From an uncultured Lachnospiraceae bacterium (lineage in GTDB: Bacteria > Bacillota > Clostridia > Lachnospirales > Lachnospiraceae): a stretch of DNA of 29,208 nt. The stretch spans positions 1 through 29,208 of the forward strand of contig CAKRPI010000016.1 of NCBI GenBank assembly GCA_934376945.1. The letters run 5' to 3'. Position numbers and translations under genes: made by a program. Position 1 is the first letter of the stretch. Each line of letters begins with the position of its first letter. Of this stretch, positions 1 through 7,538 are shown in pieces. The notes below the pieces were generated by a model that was given only the letters and a program-made list of their open reading frames with translations, was not told where the DNA came from and did no database searches.

Positions 1-8
1 TATTTCAT

Positions 9-130
9 GAACGCAGTCGCTTCGCGACCTGTCAGTGGGAGCTTTCAACTCCCACTGACATAAGCATCCCCCTTACCTACCGCTTAGTGCTCCGCGCACT
101 TGAAGCGGGGGAATGCTTATCTGCGTTCAA
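9..130. repeat. Nested palindromic repeat, long form
   Basis: The outer arms GAACGCAG (9-16) and CTGCGTTC (121-128) are the same as those of the short copy at 1620-1649, and the short inner hairpin (TCGC, TTCGC, GAC) is also shared. Between CTG at 29-31 and CTG at 121-123 lie 89 extra bases that are themselves two hairpins: TCAGTGGGAG/CTCCCACTGA (32-41/49-58, perfect) and a longer one built from ATAAGCAT/ATGCTTAT (60-67/113-120), CCCCC/GGGGG (68-72/107-111), CGCTT/AAGCG (81-85/103-107) and AGTGC/GCACT (86-90/96-100). No protein is encoded. It may be a miniature mobile element or a remnant IS200/IS605-type end; that assignment is inference only. Confidence 0.75.
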
Positions 131-261
131 ATACCTGTGCTTTCTATACTAATCTGCCCCAAAGGACCCAGCTCGTTTTGTTTCTTTACGGAACACTGGT
201 AACATACCGCATGGTCTGCTGTACTGTCAATAGATTTTTCAGTTTTTTTCACTCAATTTAC

Positions 262-290
262 TTAACAAAAAGCGGTATCTGTGTTAAGAT
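262..290 (+). promoter_or_regulatory. Possible promoter of the lactonase gene
   Basis: TTAACA (262-267), a 17-bp spacer, and TAAGAT (285-290) with an extended -10 TG at 282-283. The -10 has two mismatches to consensus. It would start transcription about 70 bases before the ATG at 366. Confidence 0.4.
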
Positions 291-365
291 ATCCATTAGC
301 ACAATCCAGGTTCTCGTGAACAGGAAGCAGAAGTGGAATCAATACGAAAACAGGAGGATGTTCAG

Positions 366-1430
366 ATGGCACAGCAGGAAAAATATGTTGCATACGTTGG
401 TACTTACACGCATGGTACCAGCATTGGCATTCACGTTTATGATATCAATGTAGAAGAGGGGATCATGACTGAGCGTGAAGTCATTCCCGTAAATAATGCC
501 TCTCATATGGCAAAATCCTATAGTGGAAAATACCTGTATTCAATTGCAGATGAAGGAGTGGAGGTTCTTGCGATCAAGCCGGACGGCGGTCTTGAACCTA
601 TCAACAAAGTCGGAATTGACGGTATGCGCGGTTGTTATCTTTCCACCGATAAAAACGGAAAATTTCTGTATGTCGGCGGCTACCATGACGGAAAGGTTAC
701 TGTTGTTCATACGCATCGCGATGGGCGTCTTGGATCTGTTATGGACGGAGTTTTTCATAAAGGCATCGGAAGTGTGGCTGAGCGGAATTTCCGTCCGCAT
801 GTTAGCTGCGTGATACCGACTCCGGATGATAAATACCTTTGTGCAGTAGACAATGGCATCGATCAGGTTAAAATTTACCGTGTTGACGAGAAGCGCGGAC
901 GTCTTTCTTTGTATGATATTCTTCGCTGTAAACTGGATTCCGGTCCACGTCTTCTTGCATTCAGCGCTGATGGGCGTTTTGCATACATAAACTGTGAGCT
1001 GACAAACGAAATTGTAGTTTACCGCTATGACGGAAGCAAAAAAAGTCCGGAGTTTGAAAAGATTCAGGAAATCTCCACATTGAGAGATCCGGAAACAATG
1101 GGCAGTGCCTGCTGCGGAATGAAACTTTCCCCAAGCGGAAAATATCTTTATGCATCCACTGCAGGTGAAAATACGGTTGCTGTTTACCAGATTGATCAGG
1201 AAACCGGTATGCTTACGCGGCTTTGCTGTCTTCCAATCAGTGGAGAGTACCCAAAAGACATTGATGTTTTTCCGGGTGAGAAAACTCTTGTCGTACTCAA
1301 TCATGAATCCAATGAGATTCGTTTCTTTACGATTAACTATGAAAAAGGGCTTCTTATCATGAAGGGCAAGCCAATTAAAATCGATACACCAAACTGTATT
1401 CTGATCTCTAAGGTAGAAGAGCAGAAATAA
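366..1430 (+). CDS. Lactonase family protein (6-phosphogluconolactonase-like beta-propeller)
   Basis: A 354-residue protein of the lactonase family (COG2706, YbhE/Pgl type), which in characterised members hydrolyses 6-phosphogluconolactone in the oxidative pentose phosphate pathway. The N-terminus has YVGTYTHGTSIGIHVYDI, followed by repeated blade-like segments of the type GKYLY, GKFLYVGGYHDG, DDKYLCAVDNG, GRFAYINCEL and GKYLYASTAGENTVAVYQI, as expected for a seven-bladed propeller, and it ends with the typical GEYPKDIDVFPGEKTLVVLNHES-type segment (spread over about 290-320). The start at 366 is preferred over the in-frame ATG at 333 because AGGAGG lies 8 bases before it (352-357). It stands alone, followed by a strong terminator. 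The exact substrate is not shown by the sequence; other lactones or a non-pentose-phosphate role are possible. Confidence 0.85.
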   Translation: MAQQEKYVAYVGTYTHGTSIGIHVYDINVEEGIMTEREVIPVNNASHMAKSYSGKYLYSIADEGVEVLAIKPDGGLEPINKVGIDGMRGCYLSTDKNGKFLYVGGYHDGKVTVVHTHRDGRLGSVMDGVFHKGIGSVAERNFRPHVSCVIPTPDDKYLCAVDNGIDQVKIYRVDEKRGRLSLYDILRCKLDSGPRLLAFSADGRFAYINCELTNEIVVYRYDGSKKSPEFEKIQEISTLRDPETMGSACCGMKLSPSGKYLYASTAGENTVAVYQIDQETGMLTRLCCLPISGEYPKDIDVFPGEKTLVVLNHESNEIRFFTINYEKGLLIMKGKPIKIDTPNCILISKVEEQK

Positions 1431-1481
1431 CAATACCTGTTTGGAAATATATCTTAATCAAATCGCTTTTAACCAAATCAA

Positions 1482-1556
1482 GCAAAGTCCCCAACCATTG
1501 TTCTGTATAATTGAAACAGTGGTTGGGGACTTTGCAATATCTGTTTTATATTTTTT
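1482..1556 (+). terminator. Strong intrinsic terminator after the lactonase gene
   Basis: A perfect 16-bp stem, GCAAAGTCCCCAACCA (1482-1497) with TGGTTGGGGACTTTGC (1520-1535), a 22-base loop, and a T-rich tract to about 1556. It ends the lactonase transcript and may also stop readthrough from the convergent aroC. Confidence 0.85.
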
Positions 1557-1575
1557 TATGACAGAAGATTCTTTT

Positions 1576-1603
1576 CTGCTGTAAAACGGACATTCGCAAT
1601 CCG
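1576..1603 (+). repeat. 28-bp dispersed repeat, copy 1
   Basis: This matches 2885-2912 at 26 of 28 positions in the same orientation; the core is CGGACATTCGCAATCCG. The two copies bracket aroC. The core can form a small hairpin (CGGA with TCCG). Here it runs directly into the palindromic repeat at 1619-1652. Confidence 0.8.
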
Positions 1604-1618
1604 CTTCGCTACTTACTC

Positions 1619-1652
1619 ATGAACGCAGTCGCTTCACGACCTGCGTTCAATC
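1619..1652. repeat. Palindromic repeat, short form, at the 3' end of aroC
   Basis: Arms GAACGCAG (1620-1627) and CTGCGTTC (1641-1648) enclose GTCG/CGAC-type pairing, giving about 11 bp with one bulge. It is the short form of the element at 9-130, lacking the 89-base insert. It lies just beyond the aroC stop codon, so on the minus strand it could help end that transcript, although no clear T run follows. Confidence 0.75.
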
Positions 1653-1657
1653 TTCAA

Positions 1658-2761
1658 TCAGGAACAGTAGATTTTTCTGATATGCTCCATCCGTGAAGTC
1701 ATATTTAACAGCAGGTGATCCGCCAGCGTAAGAGCAGTCATTGCCTCCACTACAACTACAGCCCGTGTAACGACAATCGGATCATGCCGCCCATGGATTA
1801 CCTCTGTCACACAATGTCCGTTTTTGCCGAGCATGCTCTGCGGCTGTGCAATCGACGGAGTCGGCTTAAACGAAGCTCTGATGCACACCGGTGATCCGTC
1901 GCTGATTCCTCCCAGAATACCACCTGCGTGATTTGTCATCTTCATAACAGATCCATCCTCATTTTCCTGATAACAGTCATTATTTTCGGATCCGCGCAGC
2001 TTTGAAACAGCTGTCCCTTCACCGATCTCTACTGCCTTTACCGCACCGATTGACATAATTGCCTTCGCAAGATTAGCATCCAGCTTTTCAAATGCCGGTT
2101 CACCAAGACCGGCAGGAAGATGCTCCACGATGCACTCTACCACACCTCCGCTGGAATCCTTTGCCTCAAGACATTCCTCCAGCCATGAAAGTGCCTGCTT
2201 TTCCGCCTCTGCATCCGGCATGCGCAGGCTGCTTCCTTCAATTCTGGACGCATCGAAATTCTCCTGTTTTATCTCTACCGGACCGATCGACCTTACATAC
2301 GTTGTAAACGTAATTCCAAGTTCTTCAAGAAGCTTTTCAGCCACTGCTCCGGCTGCGACTCTCGCAATCGTTTCCCGGCCGGAAGAACGCCCACCGCCGC
2401 GATAATCCCGAAAGCCATATTTTTCATCATACGTATAATCTGCATGTCCCGGACGATATAATTGTGCAATGGTACTATAATCTCCTGATCGCTGATCCTG
2501 ATTTCTTACCAGTAAAGAAATCGGTGTTCCTGTCGTTTTCCCTTCGAAGGTACCAGAAAGAATCTCTACCTGATCAGATTCCGCACGCTTCGTCGTATAC
2601 CGGTTCTGCCCTGGCTTTCTTCTGTTCAGAAACGGCTGAATATCTGCTTCTGAAAGTGAAATTCCAGCCGGGCATCCATCAATGACCACGCCAATTCCTT
2701 TTCCATGTGATTCGCCCCAGGTCATAACTTTAAATATTGTTCCAAACGTTGATCCAGCCAT
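1658..2761 (-). CDS. aroC: Chorismate synthase
   Basis: A 367-residue chorismate synthase, which converts 5-enolpyruvylshikimate 3-phosphate to chorismate using reduced FMN, the last step of the shikimate pathway. The N-terminus MAGSTFGTIFKVMTWGESHG carries the conserved GESHG signature; further on are RRKPGQ, the AGGILGGISDG loop and KPTPSI, all typical, and the length is normal for the family. The start is set at the MAGSTF methionine because GGAGAG lies just upstream on the minus strand; a reading frame continues upstream but that extension has no family resemblance. It has its own promoter at 2799-2828 and is a single-gene unit, not linked here to other aro genes. It converges on the lactonase gene. 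Confidence 0.97.
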   Translation of the reverse strand: MAGSTFGTIFKVMTWGESHGKGIGVVIDGCPAGISLSEADIQPFLNRRKPGQNRYTTKRAESDQVEILSGTFEGKTTGTPISLLVRNQDQRSGDYSTIAQLYRPGHADYTYDEKYGFRDYRGGGRSSGRETIARVAAGAVAEKLLEELGITFTTYVRSIGPVEIKQENFDASRIEGSSLRMPDAEAEKQALSWLEECLEAKDSSGGVVECIVEHLPAGLGEPAFEKLDANLAKAIMSIGAVKAVEIGEGTAVSKLRGSENNDCYQENEDGSVMKMTNHAGGILGGISDGSPVCIRASFKPTPSIAQPQSMLGKNGHCVTEVIHGRHDPIVVTRAVVVVEAMTALTLADHLLLNMTSRMEHIRKIYCS

Positions 2762-2798
2762 AGATTTCTCTCCTCTATATTTTGCATATTCTTTCCAT

Positions 2799-2828
2799 AG
2801 TATAATACAAACAATCGGTAACTGGCAA
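2799..2828 (-). promoter_or_regulatory. Sigma-A promoter of aroC
   Basis: Read on the minus strand: TTGCCA (2828-2823), an 18-bp spacer, TATACT (2804-2799). It lies about 40 bases upstream of the aroC start codon. Confidence 0.65.
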
Positions 2829-2884
2829 ATACAAATTTTATAAACCAACCTTAATTTGCAGACATTTGCAATCTGCTTTTGTGA

Positions 2885-2912
2885 CTGCGGTAAAGCGGAC
2901 ATTCGCAATCCG
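2885..2912 (+). repeat. 28-bp dispersed repeat, copy 2
   Basis: Second copy of the repeat at 1576-1603, same orientation, two mismatches. It lies upstream of the aroC promoter and is not followed by the GAACGCAG palindrome that follows copy 1. Confidence 0.8.
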
Positions 2913-2967
2913 AATAAAATGCACTTTCTTAAAATTATCTAAACCGCAGAAAAGGAGCGGCTTCCAG

Positions 2968-2996
2968 ATTGACAAAAAGTAGCCGGAAATCTATAA
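2968..2996 (+). promoter_or_regulatory. Consensus sigma-A promoter for the rhomboid-like gene
   Basis: TTGACA (2968-2973), a 17-bp spacer, TATAAT (2991-2996): a perfect consensus match. The predicted leader is about 130 bases and contains CCTGCA/TGCAGG arms that could pair around 3045-3070, so some control in the leader is possible but not shown. Confidence 0.85.
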
Positions 2997-3132
2997 TAGA
3001 AAAATCTGCAGTAATGCATATAAGTGTGTTTGAAAATTATTTCCTGCAAATTTTTTATAAAGTGCAGGACACATTTTGCAGGAATACTTTTGCAAGCATG
3101 CTCAAGAATAATTAAAAGAAAGAGGATGACCT

Positions 3133-3981
3133 ATGAATTTTCTGAATAAACTTGAGCGTAAATACGGAAAATACGCAATACAGAATCTGCCGATGATCAT
3201 GGTATTTCTGTACGTTGCAGGTTATGTAATCGAATTGTTTTTCCCTTCCGTGCTCAGCCTTTTCCAACTGGAGCCTTATGATATTCTGCATGGGCAGATC
3301 TGGCGTCTGGTAACCTGGGTGATCATTCCACCTTCCAGTCTTGACATCTTCACGATCATCATGCTGTATTTTTATTTTTCCCTTGGTCGTTCGCTTGAGC
3401 AGACCTGGGGTTCTTTCCGATTTAATATTTATATTTTTTCCGGCATGCTTTTTACCGCAATCGGCGCTTTCATTCTCTATGGTGCTCTCTATGCAATGAC
3501 CGGAAGTCAGGTATACGGAATCGGAAACTTCTTCAGTACGTATTATATCAATATGTCTATTTTCCTCGCCTTTGCTCTGACCTATCCGGATATGCAGATA
3601 ATGCTTTATTTTCTGATTCCAATCCGGATCAAATGGATGGGACTGCTCTATGGCGTGCTGATTCTTGCTGACCTGGTACGCGGCAACTGGGCGAGCCGTG
3701 TTGCAATTATTGCCTCTTTATTCAATTTTATTATTTTCTACCTGATCTCCGGGAAACTGGATCGTTTTACACCGCATCAGGTACACAGAAGACAAACCTA
3801 TAAGAAAAAAGTAAAACAGGTACAGCCGCATGGCGGTATCACGAAACACAAATGTGCGATCTGCGGACGGACAGAACAGGACGGAGATGACCTTGAGTTC
3901 CGTTTCTGTTCAAAATGTGACGGTAATTATGAATATTGTCAGGATCATCTTTTCACACACCAGCATATAAAAAAACAGTAA
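3133..3981 (+). CDS. Rhomboid-fold membrane protein with C-terminal zinc-ribbon-like tail
   Basis: A 282-residue protein with about six hydrophobic segments between residues 18 and 210. The motif HGQIWRLVTW near residue 53 is a hallmark of the rhomboid/Derlin fold. The catalytic GxSG and the later histidine of rhomboid proteases are not visible: the corresponding region reads YYINMSIFLAF, and the last helix has ASLFNFIIF where an active enzyme would have a histidine followed by small residues. I therefore call it a probable pseudo-protease. After a basic linker (about 215-237), the tail has C241, C244, C259, C262, C269, H272, H276 and H278, arranged like a zinc ribbon. The start has AGAGGA 5-6 bases upstream. 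The stop codon abuts a dispersed repeat, and the LTA-synthase-like gene follows 62 bases later, so cotranscription is likely. Its substrate or partner is unknown. Confidence 0.7.
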   Translation: MNFLNKLERKYGKYAIQNLPMIMVFLYVAGYVIELFFPSVLSLFQLEPYDILHGQIWRLVTWVIIPPSSLDIFTIIMLYFYFSLGRSLEQTWGSFRFNIYIFSGMLFTAIGAFILYGALYAMTGSQVYGIGNFFSTYYINMSIFLAFALTYPDMQIMLYFLIPIRIKWMGLLYGVLILADLVRGNWASRVAIIASLFNFIIFYLISGKLDRFTPHQVHRRQTYKKKVKQVQPHGGITKHKCAICGRTEQDGDDLEFRFCSKCDGNYEYCQDHLFTHQHIKKQ

Positions 3982-4008
3982 TCCGTAAGGCATCTTTTGA
4001 CTTTAATA
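3980..4008 (+). repeat. 29-bp dispersed repeat, copy 1
   Basis: This matches 20535-20563 at 28 of 29 positions, same orientation; the core is CCGTAAGGCATCTTTTGAC. It begins within the stop codon of the rhomboid-like gene and fills most of the gap before the next gene. Confidence 0.8.
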
Positions 4009-4043
4009 CCTAATTTATAAAGCAAAGAAGGAATGTAAAAATA

Positions 4044-6035
4044 ATGAAGAACTTAAAATCTCTGTTCGTTCTGGACAGAAAAAGAATTCTGACTGCTGTA
4101 TTCGCTGCCACACTCATTCTGTGTCTTACCATATTTACCGCTTGCGGCAGCGGTGCAAATATGGTCTTGATTACTGTGTTTCTCCTGCTTGGCGCAGGTG
4201 CTGCTGTCTGGGTATTGCTCGATGTGAAGTTTGGCCGGATCCTTTCCACCATACTTTATTTTGTCTTTCCGCTTGGTGCGCTGTATGCGCTTGAAAATTA
4301 CACACACGTTATTTCAGATCTCGCACCGATGATTCTCCTGCTGAATCTGTTGTTTTTCTATCTTTTATACGGATTTGCAGCATTTCTGTTTGGGAGTGTT
4401 CGCCGCGGTTTTCAGATAGCCACACTTATCCCAATGATTTTCGGACTTACAAATTATTTTGTAGTCAGCTTTCGCGGTTCGCCCATCGTTCCATGGGATC
4501 TGCTTTCCCTTGGGACGGCAGCTTCCGTTGCAGATAACTATACCTTTACCCTGTCCTGGAAGGCAGCAGTCAGCGTTCTGATATTTATCTGGCTGATTCT
4601 GATCGCCTCCAAATCAACAGTCGTATTCCATCGTTGGAAGATACGCCTGGCTGTTGCAGCCGTCTGGCTGATCGGTCTTGGCGGTTATCTTACAGGCATT
4701 CAGAAGAGTAGTGTACAGAGCTTTTTTGGCATGGATACTACTTTGTTTACCCTTAACGTACTGTACCGAAACAACGGTATCGCAGCTGCATTTCTTGGAA
4801 ATCTGCGCTTTCTGAATATTGAAGAGCCGGATGGATACTCGGTAGAAAAAGTAGAGGAGCTTGCAGCCGCAACAGACTCTGCCTCACAGGCAGATACCAG
4901 TTCAAAGATTTCCGCTTCCGTCACAAATCCGAATATCATCGTTATCATGAACGAAGCTTTTTCCGATCTTTCTGTCTGGGGCGATTTTGAAACAAGTGAG
5001 GAAGTCATGCCGTTTTTCAAGAAACTGCAGCAAGAAGCGGTTGGTGGTGAAGTTTATGTCTCTGTAAAAGGTGGAAATACCGCTAATACAGAATTTGAAT
5101 TTCTGACCGGAAACTCGATGGCATTTCTTCCGACCGGAAGCATTCCATACCAGCAATACATCAACAGCGAAACGCCTTCTCTGGCCAGCTATCTGAAATC
5201 TCTTGGCTATTCAACAACTGCGATCCATCCGTACAATCGTTCCGGTTGGGATCGGGACACTGTTTATGAATACTTTGGGTTTGATCAGTTTCTGGATAAG
5301 GATTCCTTTACAGATCCATACCGGCTGAGGGGATACATCAGTGATAAATCTGCATTTGACAAAATTATCGAGCAGTATGAAATCGGGAAAAAACAGGGGG
5401 CTCAGTTTATTTTTGAAGTTACAATGCAGAATCATGGCGGTTACAGCAAGGAAACACCTGATTTTGATATTTATCTGACGCTTCCGGAAGTGGAAAACAA
5501 AACAACAAGCGTTGTCGCCACAGAAAAATACCTGACGCTGATCAATCAGTCTGACCGGGCACTCCAGGAACTTGTGGAATACTTTGAGCAGCAGAGTGAT
5601 CCGACAATCATCGTCATGTTCGGCGATCATCAACCATCTGATTATATTACCAATACCATTCAGCGCATCTGCGGCACAACAGGTGATGATACGCTTGCCT
5701 CGTTCGAGCAGGGATACCGCGTTCCTTTTGTGATGTGGAGCAACTACGGATTGGAGCATCAGTATTACGATGGTATCAGTGTTAATTATTTAAGCAGTAT
5801 CCTTATGGAAAACGCGAACATTGCCAAAACCGGTTATCAGCAATTTCTAAGTTCACTGATGCAGGATTTCCCGGTTGTAAACGCAAACATCTACCGCGAT
5901 TCGAACGGTACTTTCCACAGCTGGGATGAAAATCAGGAGCAACTGCTTGAGGACTACCAGATTCTCCAATATAATCAGCTTGTTGATAAAAAACACCGCG
6001 ACTGGACGTTTTTCGGTGGAAATACAGACAATTAA
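4044..6035 (+). CDS. LTA synthase family (LtaS-like) membrane phosphoglycerol transferase
   Basis: A 663-residue protein with several transmembrane helices in residues 15-220 and an extracellular sulfatase/alkaline-phosphatase-fold domain from about 296 to 600. Visible catalytic features are a metal-binding Glu in IVIMNEAFSDL (E304), the likely Thr nucleophile in KGGNTANTEFEFLTGNS (T346), MQNHGGY (H464) and FGDHQPSDY (D528, H529). Family members transfer glycerol phosphate from phosphatidylglycerol onto envelope polymers such as lipoteichoic acid or related glycans. Here LTGNS follows the nucleophile, as in the broader clostridial group, so the acceptor could differ from classical LTA. The start at 4044 has AAGGAA about 11 bases upstream. 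It is probably cotranscribed with the preceding rhomboid-like gene and ends before the promoter at 6047. Confidence 0.85.
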   Translation: MKNLKSLFVLDRKRILTAVFAATLILCLTIFTACGSGANMVLITVFLLLGAGAAVWVLLDVKFGRILSTILYFVFPLGALYALENYTHVISDLAPMILLLNLLFFYLLYGFAAFLFGSVRRGFQIATLIPMIFGLTNYFVVSFRGSPIVPWDLLSLGTAASVADNYTFTLSWKAAVSVLIFIWLILIASKSTVVFHRWKIRLAVAAVWLIGLGGYLTGIQKSSVQSFFGMDTTLFTLNVLYRNNGIAAAFLGNLRFLNIEEPDGYSVEKVEELAAATDSASQADTSSKISASVTNPNIIVIMNEAFSDLSVWGDFETSEEVMPFFKKLQQEAVGGEVYVSVKGGNTANTEFEFLTGNSMAFLPTGSIPYQQYINSETPSLASYLKSLGYSTTAIHPYNRSGWDRDTVYEYFGFDQFLDKDSFTDPYRLRGYISDKSAFDKIIEQYEIGKKQGAQFIFEVTMQNHGGYSKETPDFDIYLTLPEVENKTTSVVATEKYLTLINQSDRALQELVEYFEQQSDPTIIVMFGDHQPSDYITNTIQRICGTTGDDTLASFEQGYRVPFVMWSNYGLEHQYYDGISVNYLSSILMENANIAKTGYQQFLSSLMQDFPVVNANIYRDSNGTFHSWDENQEQLLEDYQILQYNQLVDKKHRDWTFFGGNTDN

Positions 6036-6046
6036 CCAATATGCTA

Positions 6047-6076
6047 TTGACAATTTTATCTGTCCTGTTTTATAGT
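6047..6076 (+). promoter_or_regulatory. Strong promoter in the lysA leader
   Basis: TTGACA (6047-6052), an 18-bp spacer, TATAGT (6071-6076). Transcription would start near 6083, about 20 bases before a terminator-like hairpin and about 185 bases before the lysA start codon. Confidence 0.75.
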
Positions 6077-6103
6077 AAAATAAGTTTACGCGTACAAGGA
6101 TGT

Positions 6104-6150
6104 ATGCCTTCGGTGGTCGCAGTATGCACCAACTGAGGGCATTTTCTTTA
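6104..6150 (+). terminator. Leader hairpin resembling an intrinsic terminator or attenuator
   Basis: Fourteen base pairs join 6104-6117 to 6128-6142 (one bulged A at 6131, two G-U pairs), with a 10-base loop, followed by TTTTCTTTAT. Lying just after the promoter at 6047-6076, it would yield a short RNA of about 65 bases or attenuate lysA. It could also end readthrough from the LtaS-like gene. I see no lysine riboswitch or T-box signature around it. Confidence 0.7.
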
Positions 6151-6269
6151 TGATAACAGGATATCCTATGTTCTATGTCATAAAAAGCCTTCGGTACATT
6201 CTTTAACAAAATAAACAAAATATCGACTGTGACTTGAAATAAGTACACGATGTATGAGGAGAAATGAAA

Positions 6270-7538
6270 ATGAAAAAACCATTCGTAACAAAAGAAAAGC
6301 TGGAAGAGATCATCAAAACTTATCCAACACCATTTCATCTCTATGACGAAAAAGGGATTCGCGAAAATGTAAAGGAGCTGTATGATGCCTTTTCCTGGAA
6401 TAAAGGCTATAAAGAGTTTTTTGCAGTAAAAGCTACGCCAAATCCATTTTTGATCAACATCCTGCATGAATATGGCTGTGGCTGTGACTGTTCCTCCATG
6501 ACAGAACTGATGCTCTCAGAAGCACTTGGAATTACAGGGCACGATATTATGTTCTCCTCTAATGATACTCCGGAGGCAGAATTCAAAAAAGCTGCTGACC
6601 TTGGCGGTATCATCAATCTCGATGATATCACGCATATTGAAAAAGTAGAAAACGCCGTTGGATATCTTCCAAAAACCATGTCCTGCCGCTACAATCCGGG
6701 TGGACTGTTTAAAATCAGCAATGATATTATGGATAACCCAGGGGATGCCAAATATGGAATGACTACACAGCAGATCGAAGAGGCCTTTCGTATTATGAAA
6801 GCAAAAGGAGTAGAAGAGTTTGGCATCCATGCGTTCCTTGCAAGTAATACTGTAACCAACGACTATTATCCTCTTCTCGCAAAAGTTCTTTTTGAACTGG
6901 CAGTAAAACTGCACAAATCAACCGGCGCAAAAATCAAATTCATTAATCTCTCTGGCGGCATCGGTATCCCCTATCGTCCTGACCAGGAGAAAAATGACAT
7001 CCGCGCTATTGCAGAAGGCGTACGAAAAGTGTATGAAGAAGTGCTTGTCCCTCAAAATATGGGAGATATTGCCCTGTATACTGAGCTTGGCCGGTATATG
7101 CTCGGCCCGTATGGCTGTCTTGTCACAACTGCAATCAACGAAAAGCATACTCACAAAGAATACATTGGTGTAGATGCATGCGCAGTCAATCTGATGCGTC
7201 CAGCTATGTATGGTGCATATCATCATATTACAGTTATGGGCAAAGAAAATGAGCCTTGTGATCATACGTATGATATCACCGGCTCTTTATGTGAGAATAA
7301 CGATAAGTTTGCAATTGACCGGAAGCTTCCGAAGATTGACATGGGAGATATTCTCGTTATTCACGATACAGGTGCTCACGGTTTTTCCATGGGATATAAT
7401 TACAACGGAAAGCTGAAATCAGCAGAGATCCTGTTAAAAGAAGACGGCAGTTTCCAGATGATTCGCCGTCCAGAAACTCCTCGTGATTATTTTGCGACTT
7501 TTGATTTTTGTGATATTCTGAAGAATATGAAATATTAA
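6270..7538 (+). CDS. lysA: Diaminopimelate decarboxylase
   Basis: A 422-residue fold-type III PLP decarboxylase. It fits the diaminopimelate decarboxylase family, which converts meso-diaminopimelate to lysine in the cytoplasm. Visible features: the PLP lysine in FFAVKATPNP (K54), GIHAF (H187), the glycine-rich INLSGGIGIP (about 226-233), YTELGRYMLGPYG (E272), the C-terminal active-site Cys in GSLCENNDKF (C341), and AHGFSMGYNYNG. The wording differs from the classical enzyme (ICESGD, GAYGFSM), matching a divergent clostridial branch, so activity on a related substrate cannot be excluded. The start at 6270 is chosen over the ATG at 6264 because GAGGAG (6256-6261) is 8 bases from the former and only 2 from the latter. 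A structured 68-nt repeat begins at the stop codon. Confidence 0.85.
   Translation: MKKPFVTKEKLEEIIKTYPTPFHLYDEKGIRENVKELYDAFSWNKGYKEFFAVKATPNPFLINILHEYGCGCDCSSMTELMLSEALGITGHDIMFSSNDTPEAEFKKAADLGGIINLDDITHIEKVENAVGYLPKTMSCRYNPGGLFKISNDIMDNPGDAKYGMTTQQIEEAFRIMKAKGVEEFGIHAFLASNTVTNDYYPLLAKVLFELAVKLHKSTGAKIKFINLSGGIGIPYRPDQEKNDIRAIAEGVRKVYEEVLVPQNMGDIALYTELGRYMLGPYGCLVTTAINEKHTHKEYIGVDACAVNLMRPAMYGAYHHITVMGKENEPCDHTYDITGSLCENNDKFAIDRKLPKIDMGDILVIHDTGAHGFSMGYNYNGKLKSAEILLKEDGSFQMIRRPETPRDYFATFDFCDILKNMKY

Noticed and set aside
1..130. Complete insertion sequence at the left edge
   Set aside because: No transposase frame is present; only a palindromic element can be supported.
540..1433. Long open frame on the minus strand opposite the lactonase gene
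   Set aside because: The plus-strand product is a clear beta-propeller; the antisense frame has no family resemblance and no ribosome binding site.
2762..2908. N-terminal extension of aroC beyond the MAGSTF methionine
   Set aside because: It has no similarity to chorismate synthase, runs through the promoter and a repeat, and lacks a ribosome binding site.
6083..6263. Lysine riboswitch or T-box ahead of lysA
   Set aside because: The leader has one strong hairpin but lacks the multi-helix core and conserved purine-rich motifs of the lysine riboswitch, and has no T-box sequence.
5211..6467. Open frames on the minus strand opposite the LtaS-like and lysA genes
   Set aside because: These are shadows of well-supported plus-strand genes, with no recognisable domains and no start signals.
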